Positions 15,463-25,275 of a stretch of DNA of 64,000 nucleotides are shown piece after piece. How positions within the stretch are numbered: position 1 is the first letter of the stretch; the number at the start of each line of letters is the position of its first letter. The stretch comes from Xenophilus sp003671765 (lineage in GTDB: Bacteria > Pseudomonadota > Gammaproteobacteria > Burkholderiales > Burkholderiaceae_C): positions 1,240,001 to 1,304,000 of the forward strand of contig CP166702.1 of NCBI GenBank assembly GCA_051414805.1, written 5' to 3'. The position numbers and the translations under genes are program-made. The notes under the pieces are model-generated. The model saw only the letters and a program-made list of their open reading frames with translations. It searched no databases and was not told the DNA's origin.

Positions 15463-18240
15463 ATGGCCACCAACTTCCTGACCCGACTGTTCGGCAGTCG
15501 CAACGACCGTCTCCTCAAGCAGTATCGCAAGACGGTCGAGCGCATCAACGCGCTCGAGCCCCAGTTCGAGACGTTGAGCGACGATGCACTGCGCGCCAAG
15601 ACGCAGGAGTTCAAGGAGCGCATCGGCCGCGGCGAGTCGCTCGACGACATCCTGCCCGAGGCCTTCGCCACCGTGCGCGAAGGCTCCAAGCGCGTCATGA
15701 AGATGCGCCACTTCGACGTGCAGATGCTCGGCGGCATGGCCCTGCATCACGGCAAGATCTCGGAAATGCGCACGGGCGAGGGCAAGACGCTGACCGCGAC
15801 GCTCCCGGTCTACCTCAACGCGCTCACGGGCCAGGGCGTGCATGTGGTCACGGTGAACGACTACCTTGCCAGCCGCGACGCGACCTGGATGGGGCGCCTG
15901 TACAACTTCCTCGGCCTGTCGGTGGGCATCAACCTGCCCAACATGCCGCGCGAGGAGAAGCAGGCGGCCTACGGTTCCGACATCACCTACGGCACCAACA
16001 ACGAGTACGGCTTCGACTACCTGCGCGACAACATGGTCTACGAGTCGGCCGACCGCGTGCAGCGCGGCCTGAACTTCGCGATCGTCGACGAGGTGGACTC
16101 GATCCTGATCGACGAGGCCCGCACGCCGCTGATCATCAGCGGCCAGGCCGAGGACCACACCGAGCTGTACCTGGCCATCAACAAGGTGGTGCCGCTGCTC
16201 AAGCGCCAGGAAGGCGAAGCCGATCCGCGCACCGGTGAAGGCGTCATCACGCCGGGCGACTTCACGGTCGACGAGAAGTCGCACCAGGTCTTCCTCACCG
16301 AGGACGGCCACGAGAAGGCCGAGCAGATCCTCGCCGAGTTCAAGCTGCTGCCCGAGGGCGCCTCGCTCTACGACCCGGCGAACATCACGCTGATGCACCA
16401 CCTCAATGCCGCGCTGCGTGCGCGGCACCTGTACCACCGCGACCAGCACTACGTGGTGCAGAACGGCGAGGTGGTCATCGTCGACGAATTCACCGGCCGT
16501 CTGATGAGCGGCCGCCGCTGGAGCGACGGCCTGCACCAGGCGGTGGAAGCCAAGGAAGGCGTGGACATCCAGGCCGAGAACCAGACCCTCGCCTCGATCA
16601 CCTTCCAGAACTACTTCCGCCTGTACAACAAGCTCGCCGGCATGACCGGCACGGCCGACACCGAGGCCTACGAGTTCCAGGAGATCTACGGCCTCGAGAC
16701 CGTGATCATCCCGCCGAATCGCCCGAGCAAGCGCGACGACCAGCTCGACCGCGTCTACAAGACCACCAAGGAGAAGTACGACGCCGCGATCCAGGACATC
16801 CGCGAGTGCTACGAGCGCGGCCAGCCGGTGCTGGTGGGCACCTCGTCGATCGAGAACTCCGAGATCATCGACGGCCTGCTGACCCAGGCCGGCCTGCCGC
16901 ACCAGGTGCTCAACGCCAAGCAGCACGCGCGCGAGGCGGACATCGTCGCCCAGGCCGGGCGGCCCAAGATGATCACCATCGCCACCAACATGGCGGGCCG
17001 CGGCACCGACATCGTGCTGGGTGGCAACGTCGAGAAGATCGTCGAGGCGATCGAGGCCGACGAAAGCAAGGACGAGGCGAGCAAGCAGGCCGAGATCGCG
17101 GACCTGCGCGCCAACTGGCAGAAGGACCACGAGTTCGTCACCTCGCTGGGCGGCCTGCGCATCATCGCCACCGAGCGGCACGAGTCGCGCCGCATCGACA
17201 ACCAGCTGCGCGGCCGTTCGGGCCGGCAGGGCGACCCGGGCTCCTCGCGCTTCTACCTGAGCTTGGACGATCCGCTGATGCGCATCTTCGCGGGCGACCG
17301 CGTGCGCGCCATCATGGAGCGCCTGAAGATGCCTGACGGCGAAGCCATCGAGGCCGGCATCGTCACGCGCAGCATCGAGAGCGCGCAGCGCAAGGTCGAG
17401 GCCCGCAACTTCGACGTGCGCAAGCAGCTGCTCGAATACGACGACGTCGCCAACGACCAGCGCAAGGTCATCTACCAGCAGCGCAACGAGATCCTCGACG
17501 CGGCCGCCCTCGCGGCCCAGATCGCGGCGCTGCGCGAAGGCTGCTTCACCGACCTGGCGCGCCAGTACGTGCCCGCCGAATCGGTCGAGGAGCAGTGGGA
17601 CCTGCCCGGCCTGGAGCAGGCGCTGGTCAACGACTGGGGCATCGAGCTGCCGCTGGTGAAGGAGGTCGAGGCCTCCAGCGCCGTGTCGGACGAGGACGTG
17701 GTCGAGAAGGTCGTCGCCGCCGCCAATGCGGCCTACGACGCCAAGGTCGCGTCGGTGGGCCAGGAGAACTTCACGCAGTTCGAGCGCATGGTGCTGCTGC
17801 AGAGCATCGACACCCACTGGCGCGAACACCTGGCCGCGCTGGACTACCTGCGCCAGGGCATCCACCTGCGCGGCTACGCGCAGAAGCAGCCCAAGCAGGA
17901 GTACAAGCGCGAGGCCTTCGAGCTCTTCGGCCAGCTGCTCGACTCGGTGAAGAACGAGGTGACGCGCCAGCTCATGAACGTGCGCGTGCAGTCCAGCGAG
18001 CAGCTCGAGCAGGCCGCCGACGCCATGGAAAGCCGCGGCGAGAACATCTCGAACATCACCTACACCGCGCCGACCGAGACCGGCGAGGCCGAGGTGCGCA
18101 GGGCCGAGGAAAGCGAGCGCCGCATCGCCGCCGCCGCGCTGCCGGCCGGTGCCGCGGCCTTCGCGCGTGTGGGCCGCAACGACCCGTGCCCCTGCGGCAG
18201 CGGCAAGAAGTACAAGCAGTGCCACGGCAAGCTGACCTGA
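15463..18240 (+). CDS. secA: Preprotein translocase ATPase SecA
   Basis: SecA drives secretory proteins through SecYEG. The 925-residue protein (E. coli 901) has the DEAD-motor Walker A MRTGEGKT (102-109), Walker B DEVDSILIDEARTPL, the preprotein cross-linking domain, the second motor domain (GTDIVLGGN, RIDNQLRGRSGRQGDPG) and helical wing/scaffold. The C-terminal zinc-binding CPCGSGKKYKQCHGK contacts SecB and lipid. The ATG at 15463 (MATNFLTRLFGSRNDR) fits the family but has no Shine-Dalgarno sequence. The same frame stays open 48 codons upstream to an ATG at 15319 and reads a signal-like stretch there. Confidence 0.98.
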   Translation: MATNFLTRLFGSRNDRLLKQYRKTVERINALEPQFETLSDDALRAKTQEFKERIGRGESLDDILPEAFATVREGSKRVMKMRHFDVQMLGGMALHHGKISEMRTGEGKTLTATLPVYLNALTGQGVHVVTVNDYLASRDATWMGRLYNFLGLSVGINLPNMPREEKQAAYGSDITYGTNNEYGFDYLRDNMVYESADRVQRGLNFAIVDEVDSILIDEARTPLIISGQAEDHTELYLAINKVVPLLKRQEGEADPRTGEGVITPGDFTVDEKSHQVFLTEDGHEKAEQILAEFKLLPEGASLYDPANITLMHHLNAALRARHLYHRDQHYVVQNGEVVIVDEFTGRLMSGRRWSDGLHQAVEAKEGVDIQAENQTLASITFQNYFRLYNKLAGMTGTADTEAYEFQEIYGLETVIIPPNRPSKRDDQLDRVYKTTKEKYDAAIQDIRECYERGQPVLVGTSSIENSEIIDGLLTQAGLPHQVLNAKQHAREADIVAQAGRPKMITIATNMAGRGTDIVLGGNVEKIVEAIEADESKDEASKQAEIADLRANWQKDHEFVTSLGGLRIIATERHESRRIDNQLRGRSGRQGDPGSSRFYLSLDDPLMRIFAGDRVRAIMERLKMPDGEAIEAGIVTRSIESAQRKVEARNFDVRKQLLEYDDVANDQRKVIYQQRNEILDAAALAAQIAALREGCFTDLARQYVPAESVEEQWDLPGLEQALVNDWGIELPLVKEVEASSAVSDEDVVEKVVAAANAAYDAKVASVGQENFTQFERMVLLQSIDTHWREHLAALDYLRQGIHLRGYAQKQPKQEYKREAFELFGQLLDSVKNEVTRQLMNVRVQSSEQLEQAADAMESRGENISNITYTAPTETGEAEVRRAEESERRIAAAALPAGAAAFARVGRNDPCPCGSGKKYKQCHGKLT

Positions 18241-18283
18241 GCTGAGCCGAGCTTCCTCTTTTCTCCCAAGGCCGACGACGACC

Positions 18284-19513
18284 ATGCCCGTTCATCTCTC
18301 GCCCCCCGATCCCGCCAGCCTCCATCCCGTCGCCGGCGTGCGCATCGGCGTCGCCGAGGCCGGCGTGCGCAAGGCCAACCGCAAGGACCTCACGGTGATG
18401 CTGCTCGACGAGGGCGCGGCCGTGGGCGGCGTGTTCACGCAGAACCGCTTCTGCGCCGCGCCGGTGCAGGTCTGCCGCGACCACCTGGCGCGCGATTTCG
18501 GCATCCGCGCCATCGTCATCAACACCGGCAATGCGAACGCGGGCACCGGTGCCGACGGCCTGGCGCGTGCGCGTTCCACCTGCATCGCGCTGGCGCGCAA
18601 GCTGGAGGTGGCGCCCGAGCAGATCCTGCCCTTTTCGACCGGCGTGATCATGGAGCCGCTGCCCACCGAGCGCATCGAGGCGGCGCTGCCCGCGGCACTG
18701 GCCGATGCGGCGCCCGACCATTGGGCGCGTGCGGCCGAAGGCATCATGACCACCGACACGGTGCCCAAGGCCTTCAGCCGCCAGGTGGAACTGGGCGGCG
18801 CGACGGTCACGATCACCGGCATCAGCAAGGGCGCCGGCATGATCCGCCCGAACATGGCCACCATGCTGGGCTTCCTGGCCACCGACGCGCGCATCGCGCC
18901 GGCGCTCATGCAGCCGCTGGCGCTGCGCCTGGCCGAAGGCTCCTTCAACCGCGTGACCATCGACGGCGACACCTCGACCAACGACTCCTTCGTGGTCATC
19001 GCCACGCAGAAGGCCGCGAACGCGCCCATCGATTCGCTCGACAGCGACGACGGCCGGCAACTGGTCGCGGCCATGGACGCCGTGGCCCGCGACCTGGCCC
19101 AGGCCATCGTGCGCGACGGCGAGGGCGCCACCAAGTTCATCACCGTGCGCGTGGAGGGTGGGCGCGACGATGCCGAGTGCCGCCAGGTCGCCTACGCGAT
19201 CGCGCATTCGCCGCTGGTCAAGACCGCCTTCTATGCCAGCGACCCGAACCTGGGCCGCATCCTCGCGGCCGTCGGTTACGCCGGCATCGCCGACCTCGAC
19301 CAGACCGGCATCGAGCTGCACCTGGACGACGTGCACGTGGCCACCCAGGGCGGCCGCAATCCGACCTACCGCGAAGAAGACGGCCAGCGCGTGATGAAGC
19401 AGAGCGAGATCACCGTGCGCGTGGGCCTGGGCCGCGGCAACGCGAGCGATACGGTCTGGACATGCGACCTCAGCCACGACTACGTGTCCATCAACGCCGA
19501 CTACAGAAGCTGA
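18284..19513 (+). CDS. argJ: Bifunctional ornithine acetyltransferase / N-acetylglutamate synthase
   Basis: ArgJ transfers the acetyl group from N-acetylornithine to glutamate, closing the cyclic arginine pathway; some forms also use acetyl-CoA. The 409-residue precursor cleaves itself before a threonine in KGAGMIRPNMATMLGF. The nucleophile should be Thr193. Other marks are NTGNANAGTG (80-89) and the C-terminal DLSHDYVSINADYRS. Whether it has the second (acetyl-CoA) activity cannot be read from sequence alone. secA precedes it by 43 bp, and a DUF815 ATPase follows. Confidence 0.97.
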   Translation: MPVHLSPPDPASLHPVAGVRIGVAEAGVRKANRKDLTVMLLDEGAAVGGVFTQNRFCAAPVQVCRDHLARDFGIRAIVINTGNANAGTGADGLARARSTCIALARKLEVAPEQILPFSTGVIMEPLPTERIEAALPAALADAAPDHWARAAEGIMTTDTVPKAFSRQVELGGATVTITGISKGAGMIRPNMATMLGFLATDARIAPALMQPLALRLAEGSFNRVTIDGDTSTNDSFVVIATQKAANAPIDSLDSDDGRQLVAAMDAVARDLAQAIVRDGEGATKFITVRVEGGRDDAECRQVAYAIAHSPLVKTAFYASDPNLGRILAAVGYAGIADLDQTGIELHLDDVHVATQGGRNPTYREEDGQRVMKQSEITVRVGLGRGNASDTVWTCDLSHDYVSINADYRS

Positions 19514-19543
19514 GCGGCGCGCATGTCGCCGGCAGCTCTGCAT

Positions 19544-19567
19544 CGCCCGCTGCGCGCGGGCGCTTTT
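19544..19567 (+). terminator. Possible terminator after argJ
   Basis: CGCCCGC pairs with GCGGGCG across a 5-base loop and is followed by CTTTTC. The T-run is short, so strength is uncertain. Confidence 0.45.
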
Positions 19568-19589
19568 CATTCCCTTCGAGACGACCGTC

Positions 19590-20465
19590 GTGAACGAGAA
19601 ATTTGAGCGTCTGATCGAGCGCGCCGAGGCGCTCATGGCCCGCATCGAATCCGTGCTGCCGCAGCCCCTGGCCGCACCCGCCGACTGGAATGCGTCGATC
19701 GCCTGGCGCTACCGCCGGCGCAGCTCGGGCCACGGCACGCTGGAGCCGGTGCGCCACGTGGCGGCGATGTCGCTCGAGGCGCTCAAGGAGATCGACGTCC
19801 AGAAGGAGAAGATCGAGCGCAACACGCGCCAGTTCGTCGAGGGCAAGCCGGCCAACAACGTGCTGCTGACCGGGGCCAGAGGCACCGGCAAGTCCTCGCT
19901 GGTGCGCGCCTGCCTGCATGCCTTCGCGGCCCAGGGGCTGCGGCTGATCGAGGTCGACAAGGCCGACCTGGTCGACCTGCCGGACATCGTCGAGGTGGTC
20001 GCGGGGCGGCCGGAAAAGTTCATCGTCTTCAGCGACGACCTGAGCTTCGACGAGGGCGAGCCGGGCTACAAGGCACTCAAGTCCATCCTCGACGGCTCGG
20101 TGGCCGCATCGACCGCCAACGTGCTGATCTACGCCACCAGCAACCGGCGCCACCTGCTGCCCGAGTACATGAAGGAGAACCTCAGCTACACGCACACGGA
20201 GGATGGCGAGGTCCATCCCGGCGAGGTGGTGGAGGAGAAGATCTCGCTGTCGGAGCGCTTCGGCCTGTGGGTCAGCTTCTACCCCTTCAACCAGGCCGAG
20301 TACCTGGCCATCGTGGCGCAGTGGCTGTCGTCCTTCGGCGTCGACGCCGCAGCCATCGAGGCGGCCAAGCCCGAGGCGCTGGTCTGGGCGCTGGAGCGCG
20401 GCTCGCGCAGTGGCCGCGTGGCCTACCAGTTCGCGCGTGACTATGCGGGGCGGGCCACTGCATGA
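19590..20465 (+). CDS. AAA+ ATPase, DUF815 family
   Basis: The 291-residue protein starts at GTG 19590. It has Walker A GARGTGKS (95-102) and a Walker B-like segment KFIVFSDDLSFDE (about 143-155). A sensor-1-type NVLIYATSNRRHL and a C-terminal helical region follow. DUF815 proteins are uncharacterised AAA+ ATPases. Their placement beside argJ and a mutT-like gene is common in betaproteobacteria but does not by itself reveal a role. The following Nudix gene overlaps by 4 bp (ATGA), so the two are translationally coupled. Confidence 0.88.
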   Translation: MNEKFERLIERAEALMARIESVLPQPLAAPADWNASIAWRYRRRSSGHGTLEPVRHVAAMSLEALKEIDVQKEKIERNTRQFVEGKPANNVLLTGARGTGKSSLVRACLHAFAAQGLRLIEVDKADLVDLPDIVEVVAGRPEKFIVFSDDLSFDEGEPGYKALKSILDGSVAASTANVLIYATSNRRHLLPEYMKENLSYTHTEDGEVHPGEVVEEKISLSERFGLWVSFYPFNQAEYLAIVAQWLSSFGVDAAAIEAAKPEALVWALERGSRSGRVAYQFARDYAGRATA

Positions 20466-20896
20466 ACGCGGTTCCCGCGCCCCGCAAGCACACCGAAGTC
20501 GCCGTCGGCATCCTCATCGCGCCCGATGGCGCGCTGCTGCTGAGCACCCGACCGGAAGGCAAGCCCTACGCCGGCTACTGGGAGTTCCCGGGCGGCAAGA
20601 TCGAGGCCGGCGAGACGGTGGAGCAGGCCCTGCGGCGCGAACTGGAAGAAGAGCTCGGCATCACCATCGCCACCGCCGAGGTCTGGCGCGTGACCGAGCA
20701 CGACTACCCGCATGCGCTGGTGCGCCTGCACTGGTGCAAGGTCACGGGCTGGAGCGGCGAGTTCGAGATGCGCGAAGGCCAGCGCATGTGCTGGCAGCAG
20801 CTGCCGCTGGAGGTCGAACCCGTGCTGCCCGGCGCAATGCCGGTGCTGGCCTGGCTGGCCGAGGAACGCGGCCTGCCTTCGTCGCCCACGAATTGA
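20462..20896 (+). CDS. MutT-like Nudix hydrolase (8-oxo-dGTP diphosphatase type)
   Basis: The 144-residue protein carries a perfect Nudix box (residues 45-67: GKIEAGETVEQALRRELEEE then LGI). It has the MutT-like flanks VAVGILI and LLSTRPEGKPYAGYWEFPGG, the latter with the Trp/Phe-Pro residues of 8-oxo-dGTP-sanitising enzymes. MutT prevents A:T to C:G transversions by hydrolysing oxidised dGTP. Specificity is inferred from these motifs only. Here the gene stands alone from secA by two genes, coupled to the DUF815 ATPase. Confidence 0.88.
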   Translation: MNAVPAPRKHTEVAVGILIAPDGALLLSTRPEGKPYAGYWEFPGGKIEAGETVEQALRRELEEELGITIATAEVWRVTEHDYPHALVRLHWCKVTGWSGEFEMREGQRMCWQQLPLEVEPVLPGAMPVLAWLAEERGLPSSPTN

Positions 20897-20930
20897 TGGC
20901 GGGCGCGGTGGGCTGACGCTGCTTGAAGAT

Positions 20931-21773
20931 TCAGGCCGCGATCGAGTAGCCGCCATCCACCGGGATCGCCGCGCCGGTGACGAAGTCCGATGCCGCGCTG
21001 GCCAGGAACACCGCCGTGCCGGCCAGATCCTTCGGCTGGCCCCAGCGTCCCGCCGCCGTGCGGGCGACCACGCGTTCGCTCAGCCCCGGCACCTGGGCGC
21101 GCGCGCCGTCGGTCAGATCGGTCGCGATCCACCCCGGCAGGATGGCGTTGACCTGAATGCCGTCGGCCGCCCACGAGGCCGCCGTCGCCTTGGTCAGCTG
21201 CACGATGCCGCCCTTGCTCGCCCCGTAGGCCGGCGCGTAGGGCGCGCCGAAGATCGACATCATCGAGCCGATGTTGATGATCTTGCCGCTGCTGGGCCGC
21301 CCCAAGGCGGCAAGAGCCCCCTCGGGGGGCAGCGAACCTCGCGCAGCGGGGAGCGTGGGGGTCATCTTGCCGCCGCCGCCCCGCTTCATCAGCGGGTGCG
21401 CCGCGCGGCTGCAGAGAAAGGCGCTGGTGAGGTTGGTGTCCATCACCTGGTGCCATTCGGCGAGCTGCAGCTGGTCGACCGGTTTGCGCACCGTGGTGCC
21501 GGCGTTGTTGACCAGGATGTCCAGTCGCCCGCAGCGCTCGGCCACGGTGTCGAAGAGCGCCTGCACCGAGGCTTCGTCGGTCACGTCGGCCGCGACGGCG
21601 AAGCTGTCGCTGCCGGCAGCGCGCAGTTGCGCCACGGCGTCTTCGGACTTCTGCGCGTTGCGTGCGGCGACGACCACGCGCGCGCCGGCGTGTGCGAGGC
21701 CCAGCGCCATGCCCAGGCCGATGCCCCCGTTGCCGCCCGTGACGAGCGCAACCTTGCCTGCGAGATCGAACAT
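20931..21773 (-). CDS. SDR family oxidoreductase with an in-frame palindromic insertion
   Basis: This is a classical short-chain dehydrogenase: cofactor motif TGGNGGIG (12-19), NNAG (89-92), catalytic Ser170, Tyr183 and Lys187 (YGASK) and C-terminal VTGAAIPVDGGYSIAA. Resemblance is to gluconate 5-dehydrogenase or 2-deoxygluconate dehydrogenase-like enzymes; the substrate is unknown. The product has 280 residues, 28 more than expected. The extra residues (137-164, MTPTLPAARG...SSGK) interrupt GGGGK-IINIGS just before strand 5 and come from an inserted 84-bp repeat flanked by ATCTTGCCGC direct repeats. The reading frame is intact. Activity of the interrupted enzyme is uncertain. Confidence 0.88.
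   Translation of the reverse strand: MFDLAGKVALVTGGNGGIGLGMALGLAHAGARVVVAARNAQKSEDAVAQLRAAGSDSFAVAADVTDEASVQALFDTVAERCGRLDILVNNAGTTVRKPVDQLQLAEWHQVMDTNLTSAFLCSRAAHPLMKRGGGGKMTPTLPAARGSLPPEGALAALGRPSSGKIINIGSMMSIFGAPYAPAYGASKGGIVQLTKATAASWAADGIQVNAILPGWIATDLTDGARAQVPGLSERVVARTAAGRWGQPKDLAGTAVFLASAASDFVTGAAIPVDGGYSIAA
21280..21373 (-). repeat. Palindromic element inserted in the SDR gene, with flanking direct repeats
   Basis: The 10-mer ATCTTGCCGC occurs at 21280-21289 and again at 21364-21373, exactly 84 bp apart. The DNA between contains the hairpins GCCGCCCCAAGGCGGC and CCCCCTCGGGGGG and reads, on the gene strand, ATGACCCCCACGCTCCCCGC at its start. This arrangement looks like insertion of a small palindromic element with a target duplication. 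Its ATGA...CCCCC opening resembles the longer elements at 24112-24210 and 37223-37388. Confidence 0.75.
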
Positions 21774-21796
21774 CCGATCAGTCTCCTATTGATATT

Positions 21797-21813
21797 GCTA
21801 TGAAAAGAATAGC
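21797..21813. repeat. 17-bp palindromic repeat, copy 3
   Basis: GCTATGAAAAGAATAGC is a perfect-arm copy located 23 bases upstream of the SDR start codon, where promoter or leader sequence would be expected. Confidence 0.8.
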
Positions 21814-21909
21814 TGCTCGCGATTGACTGGCAAGCGCTGCGGGCCGATCCCGCTTGGAAAGCCAGGTGTCGAAGGCAACGGGTGCAGGGGTCAAGCAGAA
21901 GAGACAAAG

Positions 21910-21975
21910 AAGACTTCTTGCATTCCTTCTGCGCCCTTTGCGCAACCTTCGCGCCCTCTGCGTTCGGCTGTCCGT
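21910..21975. repeat. Dispersed GC(A/G)(A/G)AGG-type short-unit repeat
   Basis: On the minus strand this stretch reads as degenerate units such as CGCAGAGGG, CGCGAAGG, CGCAAAGGG and CGCAGAAGG. I know this composition as a dispersed intergenic repeat in many proteobacterial genomes. It lies between the VWA gene and the SDR promoter region. Confidence 0.55.
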
Positions 21976-21990
21976 ATTCCTGAACCCGAT

Positions 21991-23028
21991 TCACAGGATC
22001 CGGTTGAACCAGAACAGCGACAGTGCCGCCGACAGGAAGGCCAGCAGCGCCGCGCCCATGGCGAAGAGGGCCGAGATCTCGGTTTCCTTTTTCTCCACGG
22101 TCAGGCGTGAGCTGAGCGTGTCGTACACCTTCTTCAGATCCTGCGCGGTGCCGGCGTAGAAGTACTCGGCCGAGGTCTGCTTGGCCACGGCCTTGAGCGT
22201 CTCCTCGTCCAGCCGCACACGCATCGACCAGCCCTCGAAGCCGATGGTCTCACCGTCGACGGTGCCGATGCCCACCGTGTAGACACGCACCCCCCGGTCG
22301 GCCGCCGCCTTGGCGGCGTCCAGCGGGTCGACGCCCGTGGTGCGCTGGCCGTCGGTCAGCATGATGATCGCCGCCGAGGTGAAGGAGCCCGGCGCCACGG
22401 GCGTGAACTCCTTCTTCTGCTTGCCCGCCTGCTCGATCGCGACGCCCTGGCGCCGGCTCTGGGCGCCGAAGTCGCCGACGTCGATGCCCGCATCCGGGAA
22501 CAGCGTGGCCAGCGACACCACGATGGCGTTGCCCGTGGCCGTGGCGCGCTGCAGCTGGAAGGAGTCGATGGCGGCCACCAGGTCGTCGCGGTTGGTCGTC
22601 GGCAGTTGCGCCACGTTGGCGCTGCCCGCAAAGGCGACCACGCCCACCTTCACGTTGCGCGGCAGATCCTTGATGAAGCCCTTGGCGGCGTCTTGCGCGG
22701 CCACCAGGCGGTTGGGCTTGACGTCCTCCGCCCGCATGCTGCCCGACACGTCCATCGCCAGGATGATGGTCTGCTGGTTGGACGGCAGCAGCACCACCGC
22801 CATCGGCCGGGCAGCCGCGATCAGCATCGCCACCATGGCCAGCATGAAGAGCAGCGGCGGGATGTGGCGGCGCACCGTCTGGCCGGCGCCCATCGCCTCG
22901 CGCACGATCGACAGGCTGGCGTAGCGCAGCGCCAGCTTCTTCTTGCGGCGCAGCAGCCACACATACAGCAGCACCAGCACGGGCACGGCCAGCAACAGCC
23001 AGAGGAATTGGGGCCAGAGGAAGGTCAT
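21991..23028 (-). CDS. VWA-domain membrane protein (BatA-like)
   Basis: The 345-residue protein has two N-terminal hydrophobic helices (about 7-26 and 56-80) and a von Willebrand factor A domain with the metal-binding DVSGS (93-97) and MLTDGQRTTG. A C-terminal transmembrane helix (about 320-340) follows. This is the BatA/BatB plan: an inner-membrane protein with its VWA domain outside. VWA proteins partner with MoxR ATPases in assembling or inserting metal into other complexes. It is the last gene of the protease-moxR-DUF58-VWA operon. The ATG at 23028 fits the family. Confidence 0.9.
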   Translation of the reverse strand: MTFLWPQFLWLLLAVPVLVLLYVWLLRRKKKLALRYASLSIVREAMGAGQTVRRHIPPLLFMLAMVAMLIAAARPMAVVLLPSNQQTIILAMDVSGSMRAEDVKPNRLVAAQDAAKGFIKDLPRNVKVGVVAFAGSANVAQLPTTNRDDLVAAIDSFQLQRATATGNAIVVSLATLFPDAGIDVGDFGAQSRRQGVAIEQAGKQKKEFTPVAPGSFTSAAIIMLTDGQRTTGVDPLDAAKAAADRGVRVYTVGIGTVDGETIGFEGWSMRVRLDEETLKAVAKQTSAEYFYAGTAQDLKKVYDTLSSRLTVEKKETEISALFAMGAALLAFLSAALSLFWFNRIL

Positions 23029-23083
23029 GGCGATGCTCCGGGGCGGGTGGCAGGGCCGGGTGGGTGCGTCATCGGCTCGATCA

Positions 23084-24070
23084 TCATGCGGCGGCCCCGC
23101 GCGCGGGGGCCGCCGGCAAGGCGCGCACGCGGCGCTTGCGCATGTCGGCGAAGCGCACGATGGCCTCGACCAGGTCGTCGTCGGTCGAGAGTTCCAGCGC
23201 GTCGACGCCGGCACGGGCCAGGGCGTCGCGCAGCGTCTGTTCGCGCTCGGCGGCGATGCGGGCGAATCGCTTGCGGAAGCCCCGATCGTGCGTGTCGACC
23301 CACAGCTGCTCGCCGGTCTCGGCATCGCGCAGCGGCACCAGGCCCAGGTCGGGCAATTCCAGCTCCAGGGGGTCGAACAGGCGCACTGCGATCACCTCGT
23401 GGCGCTGCGCGAGCTGGCCCAGCGGCTTCTCCCAGCCGGGCTCGCTCAGGAAGTCGGACACCACGAACACCGTGGAACGGCGCGGCATCATCACCGCGGC
23501 CGAGCGCAACAGGTCCGACAGCCGCGTCATGCCCTGCGCCTTGTCGGCCTTGGCCTCCGGTGCCGGGCGCGCCATCGCGTGCAGCAGGCGCAGCACATGC
23601 TGGCGACCGCTGCGCGGCGGCAGCACGTGTTCGAGCTCGGTGCCGTAGACGAGGGCGCCGACGCGGTTGCCGTGCCGCGTGAGCAGCCGCGCGAGCACGC
23701 CGACGAAGCCCTGCGAGATCTCGCGCTTGGCCCGCGTGCCGGAACCGAAATCCACCGAACGGCTCAGGTCGAGCACGAACCAGGCCGCCATCTCGCGGTC
23801 CTCGGTGAACACGCGCACGTGCGGCTGCTGCAGCCGCGCCGTCACGTTCCAGTCGATGTGGCGCACGTCGTCGTGCAGCTGGTATTCGCGCAGGTCGGCC
23901 AGGTCCAGGCCGGTGCCGCGCATCAGGGTGCGGTAGTTGCCCTGCAGCAGGCCGTCCAGGCGCCGGATCACCGTCCATTCGAGCCGGCGCAGCGCGCGCT
24001 CGGCCGCGCCGCCCTCGGGCAGGGCGTCGTTGGCTGCCACCTGGTCAGGCTTGCGTCGCCACCAGCTCAT
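23084..24070 (-). CDS. DUF58 family protein of a MoxR operon
   Basis: The 328-residue protein holds the DUF58 signature GTGLDLADLREYQLHDDVRHIDWNVTARLQQPHVRVFTEDREM, a VWA-like segment (LDLSRSVDFGSG) and FVVSDFL later. Such proteins are almost always encoded next to moxR and VWA genes and are thought to act with the ATPase; the substrate is unknown. The ATG at 24070 is chosen because an AGGAGA ribosome binding site lies 7 bases upstream. Earlier ATGs in frame lack one. Confidence 0.9.
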   Translation of the reverse strand: MSWWRRKPDQVAANDALPEGGAAERALRRLEWTVIRRLDGLLQGNYRTLMRGTGLDLADLREYQLHDDVRHIDWNVTARLQQPHVRVFTEDREMAAWFVLDLSRSVDFGSGTRAKREISQGFVGVLARLLTRHGNRVGALVYGTELEHVLPPRSGRQHVLRLLHAMARPAPEAKADKAQGMTRLSDLLRSAAVMMPRRSTVFVVSDFLSEPGWEKPLGQLAQRHEVIAVRLFDPLELELPDLGLVPLRDAETGEQLWVDTHDRGFRKRFARIAAEREQTLRDALARAGVDALELSTDDDLVEAIVRFADMRKRRVRALPAAPARGAAA

Positions 24071-24111
24071 CGATCGTCTCCTGCTTCGATGCACTTCCGT
24101 AGCAAGTCGCA

Positions 24112-24210
24112 GGCACCCACGGAACCGCCTTCGCCGGGCCGTCGGGTGCGCCCCCTTGCAGGGGGTTGGCGAAGCGACACGAAGTGCGCGAAGACTGGGG
24201 GTGGGCTCAT
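24112..24210 (-). repeat. Comamonadaceae-type 3'-end palindromic element, copy A
   Basis: Starting at the moxR stop codon and reading in the direction of moxR, the element opens ATGAGCCCACCCCCAG, continues with a CCCCC...GGGGG hairpin and ends with a GGGCGCACCC...GGTGCC block. The roughly 45-bp distal block is nearly the same as that at 37343-37388. It fills the moxR-DUF58 gap up to about 30 bases before the DUF58 ribosome binding site. Confidence 0.7.
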
Positions 24211-25233
<1,023 letters not shown>

Positions 25234-25275
25234 GCGGCGGTCTCCAGATGCAAGAGGCGAGGTGTGACGGTGTCG

